Shown: positions 57,098 to 64,000 of the stretch, in pieces
How positions within the stretch are numbered: the first letter of the stretch is position 1
How the letters are laid out: each line of letters opens with the position of its first letter
Origin: an uncultured Flavobacteriaceae bacterium
Lineage (GTDB): Bacteria; Bacteroidota; Bacteroidia; Flavobacteriales; Flavobacteriaceae
Direction of reading: 5' to 3'
DNA length: 64,000 bases
NCBI GenBank assembly: GCA_947502635.1
Contig: CANNAN010000011.1
Location: 1 to 64,000 of the forward strand
The notes under the pieces: generated by a model
The model's input: only the letters and a program-made list of their open reading frames with translations
Databases searched by the model: none
Told to the model about the DNA's origin: nothing
Made by a program: the position numbers and the translations under genes

Positions 57098-58008
57098 TGA
57101 AGAATCTTGCTATAAAATATATTCTTTTTTTCACGCTATTGTCTTCGCTTTCTTATTCGCAATCCAGATTAGATGGATTTTTAACACCTAGTGATACACT
57201 TAATAAACCCAGAAGGGATGCAATAGCTATTGCTGAGGTGTCTTTGGTTGGTATTTCGTTAATAGGTTTAAATCAACTTTGGTATGCCGATTTCGATCGT
57301 TCAAAGTTTCATACGGTTAATGATAATAACGACTGGCTTCAAATGGATAAAATAGGTCATGCGTTTACATCTTACCAAATGGGGAAACATGGCGCACAGC
57401 TATTAAATTGGAGCGGTGTAGGGAAAAAAGATCAATTAATATATGGTGCAACTTTAGGATTTGGGTTTTTAACAGCTGTTGAAGTATTAGACGGGTATTC
57501 AAAAGAATGGGGTTTTTCGTGGGGAGATATTGCTGCCAATGCTGCAGGAACAGGTCTGTATATTGGGCAAGAATTACTATGGAAGGAGCAGAGAATTGCT
57601 TTGAAGTATTCTTTTCATCAAACCAGGTATGCAAATTTAAACCCAGATAAACTTGGTGAGAACTTTTTAGAGCAAGTCTTAAAAGATTATAATGGACAAA
57701 CGTATTGGTTAAGTGCCAACCTAAATTCATTTTTTAAAGAAAGTAAAATTCCAAAATGGTTAAATATCGCTGTCGGTTATGGTGCAGATGGTATGCTCTC
57801 TGGATCGAATGTTATTGACAATCAGATGTTAACAACTAATCAAAGGCTGCGTCAATACTATTTGAGTTTTGATGTAAATTTGAATGCTATTAGGACAGAT
57901 TCAAAGTTTTTGAGGTCGATTTTTGACATTTTTAATATGGTAAAAATACCATTCCCTACATTAGAAATCAATAAAAATAAGTGTGTATTTCATCTATTCT
58001 ACAACTAA
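57097..58008 (+). CDS. DUF2279 (YfiM-like) envelope protein
   Basis: 303 aa. The start is a GTG that shares one base with the mltG stop (TAGTGA), followed by a signal peptide (YILFFTLLSSLSYSQ). The central part has a DUF2279 signature: WLQMDKIGHAFTSYQMGKHG, hydrophobic helices, then VEVLDGYSKEWGFSWGDIAA. It is probably outer-membrane or periplasmic. The function is not known. Operon position with mltG and dapF hints at an envelope role. Confidence 0.82.
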   Translation: MKNLAIKYILFFTLLSSLSYSQSRLDGFLTPSDTLNKPRRDAIAIAEVSLVGISLIGLNQLWYADFDRSKFHTVNDNNDWLQMDKIGHAFTSYQMGKHGAQLLNWSGVGKKDQLIYGATLGFGFLTAVEVLDGYSKEWGFSWGDIAANAAGTGLYIGQELLWKEQRIALKYSFHQTRYANLNPDKLGENFLEQVLKDYNGQTYWLSANLNSFFKESKIPKWLNIAVGYGADGMLSGSNVIDNQMLTTNQRLRQYYLSFDVNLNAIRTDSKFLRSIFDIFNMVKIPFPTLEINKNKCVFHLFYN

Positions 58009-58030
58009 AAAATGCACATAATCGATTAAT

Positions 58031-58061
58031 TTTGAAATAATTAAAAAAAAGCCTAATTTTG
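58031..58061 (+). promoter_or_regulatory. Complete Bacteroidota-type promoter
   Basis: TTTG (58031-58034) is followed after exactly 19 bases by TAATTTTG (58054-58061), a full match to the TTTG-N19-TAnnTTTG promoter used by the primary sigma factor of Bacteroidota. The expected start site is near 58067, giving a leader of about 50 bases before the lysozyme-like gene. Confidence 0.78.
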
Positions 58062-58119
58062 CACGCTGAAATTTCAAGGGGTATTTTGTTAAAAAAATAC
58101 GCTGAAAAAGTTTAAAATT

Positions 58120-58770
58120 ATGGTAAAGAATATTGCAAGTTATACGACCCTCGCACTTACAATATGTTTTATATTAAGTGTGTCGCTTTCATCTGAAGAG
58201 ACTATTGATTTAAGTAAATATTCTACAAAAGGATTGGACTTAAATTATACAGTACGTGTTGATGTAAGCTCAGATGTTAATTTATTGGCATCTAACGAAT
58301 CATTCTCTCCTTACTTAGGTAAGTCGTTTGTTGGGTTTAAGGAAGCATTAGCTTTTAAAGAATCTGGAGGTAATTACTTTTCTGTGAATACATTTGGCTA
58401 TTTAGGTAAGTATCAATTTGGAAAAGAAACTTTAAAAATGATTGGCATTAAAAATGCTACTAAGTTTTTGAAGAACCCAAGACTTCAAGAACGTGCTTTT
58501 ATTGCAAATGCAGAACGTAATAAATGGATTTTGAGACGTGATATCAAGAATTTTGTTGGAAAACGCGTTAACGGAATAATTGTAACGGAGTCTGGTATTT
58601 TAGCTGCCGCACATTTGGCAGGTCCAGGTAATGTAAAAAAATACTTAAGAAGTTACGGTTTAGATAATTTCGCTGATGGATATGGTACTACCGTTCATGA
58701 TTATATGAAACGTTTTTCGGGATACGATACATCATTTGTAAAGCCAAATAAAAGAGCTAAAGCGATATAA
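58120..58770 (+). CDS. Exported lysozyme-like (SLT-fold) protein
   Basis: 216 aa with a signal peptide (TTLALTICFILSVSLSS, about 9-25). The domain at about 70-190 resembles the lytic transglycosylase/lysozyme fold: FKEALAFKESGGNYFSVN supplies the likely catalytic E81, then GYLGKYQFGKETLKMIG and ILAAAHLAGPGNVKKYL are typical later motifs. It probably acts on peptidoglycan in the periplasm. It has its own strong promoter, and a terminator lies inside the 3' end of the convergent gene. Confidence 0.8.
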   Translation: MVKNIASYTTLALTICFILSVSLSSEETIDLSKYSTKGLDLNYTVRVDVSSDVNLLASNESFSPYLGKSFVGFKEALAFKESGGNYFSVNTFGYLGKYQFGKETLKMIGIKNATKFLKNPRLQERAFIANAERNKWILRRDIKNFVGKRVNGIIVTESGILAAAHLAGPGNVKKYLRSYGLDNFADGYGTTVHDYMKRFSGYDTSFVKPNKRAKAI

Positions 58771-58842
58771 GTTGTAAATAAATCCTGAAATGTTTAACAT
58801 TGAAGGTTGCAACTAGAATTGTTATATTTCTTAAACAAGAAT

Positions 58843-59559
58843 TTAGCTTTTATGAATAATAAATATTGTAGGTCTCTTATGTAGGTCTACAATATTTTTT
58901 TTCCATTCATTTGCTGTTTGTGTTTTTATAAATTCTGTATTTAAGGTGATATCACATGCTATAGATATGTCAGTGTTTTTTTCTAGCGTATGACATAAAT
59001 CTTCTAGCATTTTATTATTTCTATAAGGAGTTTCTATAAATAATTGTGATTGATTATGTTCAAAAGATAATCGTTCCAGTCTTTTAATTTCACTTTTTCG
59101 ATCTCCTTTATCTATAGGTAAATATCCATTGAAAGCAAAGCTTTGGCCGTTCATTCCAGAACTCATCATGGCCATTAAAATCGATGAAGGTCCTACTAAA
59201 GGCGCTACTTTAATATTTTTTTGATGGGCTAATTTTACAATATCAGCGCCAGGATCTGCGACTCCAGGGCATCCTGCTTCAGATAAAAGCCCGACATTAG
59301 TGCCATTTAAACAAGGAGATAAGAAGCTAGGTAATTCGCTTGAGTCTGTAAACTTGTTTAGGAGAAAAATATTTAAGGCTGGTTGTGATTTATTGGGTGT
59401 TATTTTTTTTATAAAACGTCTGGCTGTTTTTTCATTTTCAACTATAAAAAAGTCTGTTTGTTCAATGATTTGTTTTACTGATAAAGGTAAGACCTCCATA
59501 GGGTCGTTTTCACCTAAAGTTGTTGGGATTAAGTATAGCTTGCCCTTAACTGTGTCCAT
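58843..59559 (-). CDS. Tetrapyrrole-methylase family SAM methyltransferase (RsmI-like)
   Basis: 238 aa from the ATG at 59559, chosen because it begins MDTVKGKLYLIPTTLG; the 14-residue extension overlaps the previous gene. It has the TP-methylase fold: LYLIPTTLGENDP at the start, GLLSEAGCPGVADPGADIV as the SAM-binding loop and VAPLVGPSSILMAMMSSGMN. It is related to RsmI, the 16S rRNA C1402 2'-O-methylase, but belongs to a shorter group with ETPYRNNKMLEDL. The exact target is uncertain. It is the last gene of the dnaA operon, 11 bases after the phosphatase. Confidence 0.88.
   Translation of the reverse strand: MDTVKGKLYLIPTTLGENDPMEVLPLSVKQIIEQTDFFIVENEKTARRFIKKITPNKSQPALNIFLLNKFTDSSELPSFLSPCLNGTNVGLLSEAGCPGVADPGADIVKLAHQKNIKVAPLVGPSSILMAMMSSGMNGQSFAFNGYLPIDKGDRKSEIKRLERLSFEHNQSQLFIETPYRNNKMLEDLCHTLEKNTDISIACDITLNTEFIKTQTANEWKKNIVDLHKRPTIFIIHKS
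58861..58902 (+). terminator. Plus-strand terminator inside the convergent coding region
   Basis: AAATATTGTAG (58861-58871) pairs perfectly with CTACAATATTT (58887-58897), followed by TTTTT on the plus strand. It would end transcription of the lysozyme-like gene, which stops at 58770, yet it lies within the last codons of the minus-strand methyltransferase (KNIVDLHKRPTIF). Confidence 0.7.
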
Positions 59560-59570
59560 AGGTGTTTTTT

Positions 59571-60023
59571 TTAAGTTAATTTTTTTGCAATAATATCGCA
59601 AGCTTCATCTAGCATTTTGTAAACGTTTTCAAAACCTTCGTCACCTCCATAATATGGATCTGGAACATTATAATTTTGATCTGGATACACTTCGTTTAAA
59701 ATGAATTTTACTTTTGCGATATCCTCATCGTTTCTGGCTAGTGAAATAACATTTCTAAAGTTGGATTCATCCATCACATAAATTAAATCGAACACATCAA
59801 AATCGAAAGATTTAAATTGTCTTCCTTTTAAATTAGAAATATTCAACCCATATTTTCTGGCTACATCTATAGAGCGTTTATCTGGTGGATTTCCTGTATG
59901 ATAATTTGCAGTACCAGCAGAATCTACTTGAAATAAATCACTTGAAAGTTTAGATTTTAAAATGCCTTCGGCAAGTGGAGAACGACAAATGTTACCCAAA
60001 CATACCATCAGAATTTTAGTCAT
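59571..60023 (-). CDS. Low-molecular-weight protein-tyrosine phosphatase
   Basis: 150 aa, normal length. The phosphate-binding loop is CLGNICRS with nucleophile C8 and R14, and the general acid is D122 in VPDPYYGG. It hydrolyses phosphotyrosine or phosphoarginine-type esters. In bacteria, relatives work with tyrosine kinases in exopolysaccharide control. Here it is placed in an operon between dnaA (12-base gap) and the methylase, so the physiological partner is not obvious. Cytoplasmic. Confidence 0.95.
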   Translation of the reverse strand: MTKILMVCLGNICRSPLAEGILKSKLSSDLFQVDSAGTANYHTGNPPDKRSIDVARKYGLNISNLKGRQFKSFDFDVFDLIYVMDESNFRNVISLARNDEDIAKVKFILNEVYPDQNYNVPDPYYGGDEGFENVYKMLDEACDIIAKKLT

Positions 60024-60035
60024 TTTTAGTGAATT

Positions 60036-61463
60036 TTAAATAGAAAGCTTTTTGGTGATATCCTCAACATATTTTCTGAATTGTTTATCTGTTGAAGATA
60101 AATTGTCAACTGTCTTACAAGCATGTAAAACAGTAGCATGATCGCGTTTCCCTATTTGAGAACCAATACTTGCTAATGATGCTTTAGTGAATTTTTTTGC
60201 AAAAAACATGGCTAATTGACGCGCCTGAACAATATGACGTTTTCTTGTTTTAGATTGTAGAGTATCTATATCCATTTGGAAATAATCTGATACTACTTTT
60301 TGTATATAATCTATAGAAACTTCACGTTTTGTGTTTTTAACAAATTTCTCAACTATAATTCTAGCTAAGTCAATAGTGATTTCTTTTTTATTGAATGAAG
60401 ATTGCGCTATTAATGAAATAATGGCACCTTCTAATTCTCTAACATTGGTTTTAATGTTTTTAGCTACGTATTCAATAATATCTTCAGGCATTTCAACACC
60501 ATCACGATATAATTTATTCTTAAGTATAGAAACTCTGGTTTCAAAATCTGGTGTTTGCAGTTCTGCAGAAAGCCCCCATTTAAAACGAGATAGTAGACGT
60601 TGTTCTATATCTTGCATATCAACAGGTGCTTTATCACTAGTTAAAATAACTTGCTTGCCATTTTGATGCAAATGATTAAAAATATGGAAGAAAACATCTT
60701 GTGTTCCTGTTTTTCCAGAAAAGAATTGAACGTCATCAATTATTAATACGTCAATGATTTGGTAAAAATGAATAAAGTCATTTCTATTATTTTTCTTAAC
60801 AGCATCGATATATTGCTGAGTAAATTTCTCTGCAGAAATATATAAAACCGTTTTTTCTGGGTATTTATCCTTTATATCAACTCCAATAGCATGTGCTAAA
60901 TGTGTTTTTCCTAAACCAACCCCTCCAAAAATTAAAAGCGGGTTAAACGATGTGCCTCCAGGTTTAGCCGAAACGGCTAATCCAGCACTTCGAGCTAAAC
61001 GATTTGAATCTCCTTCTAAAAAGTTTTCAAAACTGTAATTAGGATTTAATTGGGATTCTATCTTTACATTTCTTATGCCAGGAATAACAAAAGGATTTCT
61101 TAATTCTGGACTTTTATTCTTTAAAGGAATATCAACATCTTGCGATTTTACTGGAGTTCTATTTGAGCTTGGAATTTTTTCAGTAAAAGGTTGTTTGTTA
61201 CCATATGTGTTTTCCATTTTTATAATGTAAACAAGTTTGGCAGTCTCACCTAATTCCTTTGTAAGAGATACTTTTAAGATTTTTACATAATGCTCTTCAA
61301 GCCATTCGTAAAAAAATTTACTAGGAACTTGAACGCTAAGAGCGTTGTCTGTAAGTTTAACTGCTATAATAGGTTCAAACCAAGTTTTATATGCTTGCGG
61401 CTGAATGTTATCCTTTATGAATTCAAGACAATTATCCCATACCGATTGCGCAGTTATACTCAT
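60036..61463 (-). CDS. dnaA: Chromosomal replication initiator DnaA
   Basis: 475 aa. Domain I (about 1-85) includes the typical WFEPIIAVKL. Domain II is a linker of about 50 residues. The AAA+ domain III has Walker A GGVGLGKTHLA (180-190) and Walker B VLIIDDVQFF. Domain IV carries the DNA-binding signature RDHATVLHACKTV near the C-terminus. It opens the origin by binding DnaA boxes. No convincing cluster of TTATCCACA-type boxes is seen in the 190 bases upstream or in the coding region I could scan, so the origin may be elsewhere. A near-match to the -7 element (CATATTTG on the minus strand, near 61540) could be the promoter. Confidence 0.98.
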   Translation of the reverse strand: MSITAQSVWDNCLEFIKDNIQPQAYKTWFEPIIAVKLTDNALSVQVPSKFFYEWLEEHYVKILKVSLTKELGETAKLVYIIKMENTYGNKQPFTEKIPSSNRTPVKSQDVDIPLKNKSPELRNPFVIPGIRNVKIESQLNPNYSFENFLEGDSNRLARSAGLAVSAKPGGTSFNPLLIFGGVGLGKTHLAHAIGVDIKDKYPEKTVLYISAEKFTQQYIDAVKKNNRNDFIHFYQIIDVLIIDDVQFFSGKTGTQDVFFHIFNHLHQNGKQVILTSDKAPVDMQDIEQRLLSRFKWGLSAELQTPDFETRVSILKNKLYRDGVEMPEDIIEYVAKNIKTNVRELEGAIISLIAQSSFNKKEITIDLARIIVEKFVKNTKREVSIDYIQKVVSDYFQMDIDTLQSKTRKRHIVQARQLAMFFAKKFTKASLASIGSQIGKRDHATVLHACKTVDNLSSTDKQFRKYVEDITKKLSI

Positions 61464-61653
61464 TAGCTTTGTTTAGTAGTTTTGTTAGTTAGTTTTAATC
61501 AGAGAAAGATTGAATTCCCCCATTCCCATTTTACTCGTGGCAAATATGTGAACAAAATTCTTAAAAAAAAAATGATTTACTATTGAATTTTTAGAATTTT
61601 TTCCCCATGTTTAAGCTCATGCCGAAACTACGAAAAAATATTTAATAATCCCT

Positions 61654-62052
61654 ATGAAAATCGACGAAATACAAATAAGAGTGAGATATGGTGAAACTGA
61701 CCAGATGGGTGTCGTTTATCATGGTAACTACGCATTATACCTTGAAATGGGGAGAATAGAATGGTTGAGGAAATTAGGAATTTCTTATAAAACCATGGAA
61801 GAGAATGGTATCATGTTGCCTGTAGTTTCTTTGAGTATAAACTATAAAAAATCAGTAGGTTATGATGATGTAATTAATGTAAAAACTCAACTAAAAAAAA
61901 GACCTACAGCAAAGATCGAATTTGAGTATGAAATCACAAATGAAAAAGAAGAAGTTTTAACAACAGCGAGTACGACTTTAGTATTTATTGATATGAAAAC
62001 GCACAGACCTACAAAAGCACCACAATATCTTTTGGACCTTATAACTAGTTAG
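61654..62052 (+). CDS. Acyl-CoA thioesterase, YbgC/4HBT hot-dog family
   Basis: 132 aa hot-dog fold protein. The active-site segment is RYGETDQMGVVYHGNYALYLE, with D16 the catalytic Asp (core TDQMGVVYHGNY). It hydrolyses acyl-CoA thioesters; the chain preference is unknown. It is divergent from dnaA. Its last 8 bases overlap the end of the convergent YigZ gene. Confidence 0.93.
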   Translation: MKIDEIQIRVRYGETDQMGVVYHGNYALYLEMGRIEWLRKLGISYKTMEENGIMLPVVSLSINYKKSVGYDDVINVKTQLKKRPTAKIEFEYEITNEKEEVLTTASTTLVFIDMKTHRPTKAPQYLLDLITS

Positions 62053-62659
62053 GTTCTTTTATATCGATTTCGAAGAGATGATTGAAAATTTCAAAAATAG
62101 ATGCTGCTTCTTTTTTTCTCACAGAAATAGTTATTTTACAATCTATTTCTAATATTTGATTAATAATTTTTAAGTTTCTCTCTTTAATAATACGCATTAC
62201 TTTATTCATATTTTTATAATCAAATGAAATAAGGTAATCAATATTTATGGTTTTTTCTACTATATTAGAATGCTCTAACACTATTTGTGCAGTAGTCTTA
62301 TAAGCATTGATTAAGCCTCCAACCCCTAATTTTACACCACCGAAGTATCGTACCACAACAATTAAAATATTGGTAACTTCAAAAGATTGAATTTGCCCAT
62401 AAATAGGCATGCCAGCGGTGTTGTTGGGTTCTCCATCATCATTCGCCCGATAAGAAATGTTTTCTGTTCCTAATTGATAAGCATAACACCAATGTCTTGC
62501 GGCATGATGTTCTTTTTTTAATATTTCAATATAGGCTTTTACATCACTTTCTTTTAAAACTGGAAATGCATAACCATAAAATTTACTGTTTTTATCCTTG
62601 TAAAGTTTTTCTTCTGAAGCTTTCAGAATCGTTTTATAAGTATCTTTTATAGAATTCAT
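62045..62659 (-). CDS. YigZ/IMPACT-family protein
   Basis: 204 aa of the UPF0029 (IMPACT) family. The N-terminal domain has SKFYGYAFPVLKES, HAARHWCYAYQLG, RANDDGEPNNTAGMPIYGQI and VVVRYFGGVKLGVGGLINAY, all family hallmarks. A C-terminal ferredoxin-like domain (DUF1949) follows at about 135-200. The yeast and mammalian relatives regulate the Gcn2 translation stress response; the bacterial role is unsettled. It overlaps the thioesterase gene tail to tail. Confidence 0.93.
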   Translation of the reverse strand: MNSIKDTYKTILKASEEKLYKDKNSKFYGYAFPVLKESDVKAYIEILKKEHHAARHWCYAYQLGTENISYRANDDGEPNNTAGMPIYGQIQSFEVTNILIVVVRYFGGVKLGVGGLINAYKTTAQIVLEHSNIVEKTINIDYLISFDYKNMNKVMRIIKERNLKIINQILEIDCKITISVRKKEAASIFEIFNHLFEIDIKEPN

Positions 62660-62843
62660 TTTTGTAATAATAAGTATAATTTTTGTATTCTCATAAATGT
62701 TTATTTCTAATGTTTTATAAGAGGTTAATCGTTAAAAAGACATTTTACAAATTTTATTTTAATGATGCGTAGGGGGTGTTTGTTGTTTTTGGATATAACC
62801 TAATGAACACTAGTTTTTAATACTCTAACAAAAAAATATTAAA

Positions 62844-64000
62844 ATGTTTAAACCGTCATTTCTAAAAGTCCTTTTTTTATTGCTCATAAGTTGTTTAAGC
62901 GTAAGTGCGCAAAATAACACAAATTCCGAGAAGAAAAATATTCAGCAAGAGTTTTTAATTATTGAATCACTTCCTGAGAATTTGCCATCTAGTTTTTCAG
63001 TACAAATTTCTTATTTGGGAGAGTTAATGACTCTAGAACTTGAGAAAAGTTTTGTTTTTGGAAGAAATACCAGGTTTTTAATTGATGATGGAGCTGGTAA
63101 GATGATAGAAACAGAAAAACTTAAGGAATGTACCTATACAGGTAGTGTTAAAGAGCATTCAGAGTTTTATGTAAATGCCGTTATTTCTGAAAAAGGGTTG
63201 ATAGCGACTATAGTTAAACCGAATAAAGAGACGATAGAAATAAGACCCTCGTTAAAAGATAAAAAGACCCATGAAATTTTTGTTGCTAAAAAAGAGCATT
63301 CACATTTAGAAAAGGGATGTTCGTTAGATATCGAGAAAAAAGGTCATAATCATTCCATATCAAAAAAAGAAGTTACAAGTGAGGTGATAAAATTGCCTAG
63401 CAATACTTCTAAAAGTTCAAAGAAGCAATTATTACAAAAAGAAAATAGTCTTCTGTCTGCAAGTTTACCACCTACAACAGTAATGGATGTTCTTGAATAT
63501 GAAATTGGTGTGGAAATTGGTTCGAGATCTTTTTTTGGTTCTGCTTACAATGGAAATTTGGCTACCGCTCAAGCTTCGGCACAATCCATAATTGGAAACC
63601 TTAATAGTCGATTTCTTCGTGGTTCTGGGGTTCGATTTAGACTTGGTACAGTAATAATTAGAACAAACGCTAGCACAGATCCATTAAGAGATCTGGTGAC
63701 TGCTACTGGCGCTGCTGCTAATGCTAGTTCTAGCCTTGCGGCGTTTAAAGATTATTGGAATAATAATCCAGGCGAAGTAGGTACTACACACGATTTGGCT
63801 GTTTATCATGTAAAAGCATCACCATCTGGTTTGGCTTATGTTAATAAAATAGCAACATCGTTTAAATATGCTACTATTGGAGGGAATGGTGCGACTAGTT
63901 GGGCAAATGGAACGGCAGTGCATGAAGTGGGACATCTTTGGAATTTAAGACATACTAACAGTTCTGGAATATTTTATGAAAATAGACCAAGAAATAACTC
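62844..64000 (+). CDS. Secreted metzincin-type metalloprotease (partial, runs off the window)
   Basis: 385 codons are visible; the 3' end lies beyond 64000. The signal peptide is VLFLLLISCLSVSAQ (about 1-22). A propeptide-like region follows, then the catalytic domain begins around residue 212 (MDVLEYEIGVEIGSRSFFGS). The zinc motif is HEVGHLWNLRH at 360-370: H360, E361, H364 and H370 match the metzincin pattern HExxHxxGxxH, except that N367 replaces the usual Gly. The length so far and family habit suggest that a T9SS sorting tail could follow, but it is outside the window. Likely role: extracellular proteolysis. Confidence 0.85.
   Translation, partial: MFKPSFLKVLFLLLISCLSVSAQNNTNSEKKNIQQEFLIIESLPENLPSSFSVQISYLGELMTLELEKSFVFGRNTRFLIDDGAGKMIETEKLKECTYTGSVKEHSEFYVNAVISEKGLIATIVKPNKETIEIRPSLKDKKTHEIFVAKKEHSHLEKGCSLDIEKKGHNHSISKKEVTSEVIKLPSNTSKSSKKQLLQKENSLLSASLPPTTVMDVLEYEIGVEIGSRSFFGSAYNGNLATAQASAQSIIGNLNSRFLRGSGVRFRLGTVIIRTNASTDPLRDLVTATGAAANASSSLAAFKDYWNNNPGEVGTTHDLAVYHVKASPSGLAYVNKIATSFKYATIGGNGATSWANGTAVHEVGHLWNLRHTNSSGIFYENRPRNN

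Overview
The window is a stretch of chromosome from a low-GC Bacteroidota, most probably a marine member of the Flavobacteriaceae. The evidence is the SusC/SusD pair with a FecI/FecR regulator, a type IX secretion (T9SS) C-terminal sorting domain and SprB repeats, the long (482 aa) GAPDH, monomeric isocitrate dehydrogenase, flavobacterial families such as DUF6095 and DUF4249, and promoters of the Bacteroidota form TTTG-N19-TAnnTTTG. No rRNA, tRNA, CRISPR array, transposase or phage gene was found.

Region 1 (465-13171) is a small polysaccharide-utilisation-type locus on the plus strand. It holds an ECF sigma factor, a FecR anti-sigma factor, a SusC-type TonB receptor with an N-terminal STN signalling domain, a SusD lipoprotein, a large FG-GAP/ASPIC repeat lipoprotein and a secreted GH35-type beta-galactosidase. 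Sigma factor, anti-sigma factor and STN receptor form a complete trans-envelope sensing cascade. Between regions 1 and 2 lies the decayed remnant of a WGR-domain/HEAT-type protein (13255-13903).

Region 2 (14151-35711) is the most unusual part: six tightly spaced plus-strand genes, all for exported proteins. In order they are an outer-membrane barrel with a charged helical tail, a 1540-aa Fn3 protein with an HExxH zinc site, a 314-aa secreted ADP-ribosyltransferase, a giant 1550-aa protein of unknown family, an Fn3 protein, and a 2190-aa SprB-repeat adhesin with a T9SS sorting tail. I read this as a candidate surface-displayed or secreted toxin/effector island. The metallopeptidase-like carrier and the ADP-ribosyltransferase lie in the same reading frame, separated by two tandem stop codons and ten codons, which looks like a split polymorphic toxin.

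Region 3 (36121-45267) holds a DinB-like protein (plus strand). On the minus strand it has a HlyD adaptor - MacB-type permease - TolC - MurQ - DUF6095 gene string, then a TonB receptor with a DUF4249 lipoprotein. Region 4 (45342-62659) is conserved housekeeping sequence: monomeric IDH, L19, TrmD, a methyltransferase, GAPDH, an HtrA/DegP protease, a dapF-GNAT-mltG-DUF2279 operon, a lysozyme-like protein, a dnaA - low-molecular-weight phosphatase - tetrapyrrole-methylase operon, a thioesterase and a YigZ protein. An 855-bp gene-free stretch between IDH and L19 may encode a non-coding RNA. The window ends inside a secreted metzincin-type protease gene (62844 onward).
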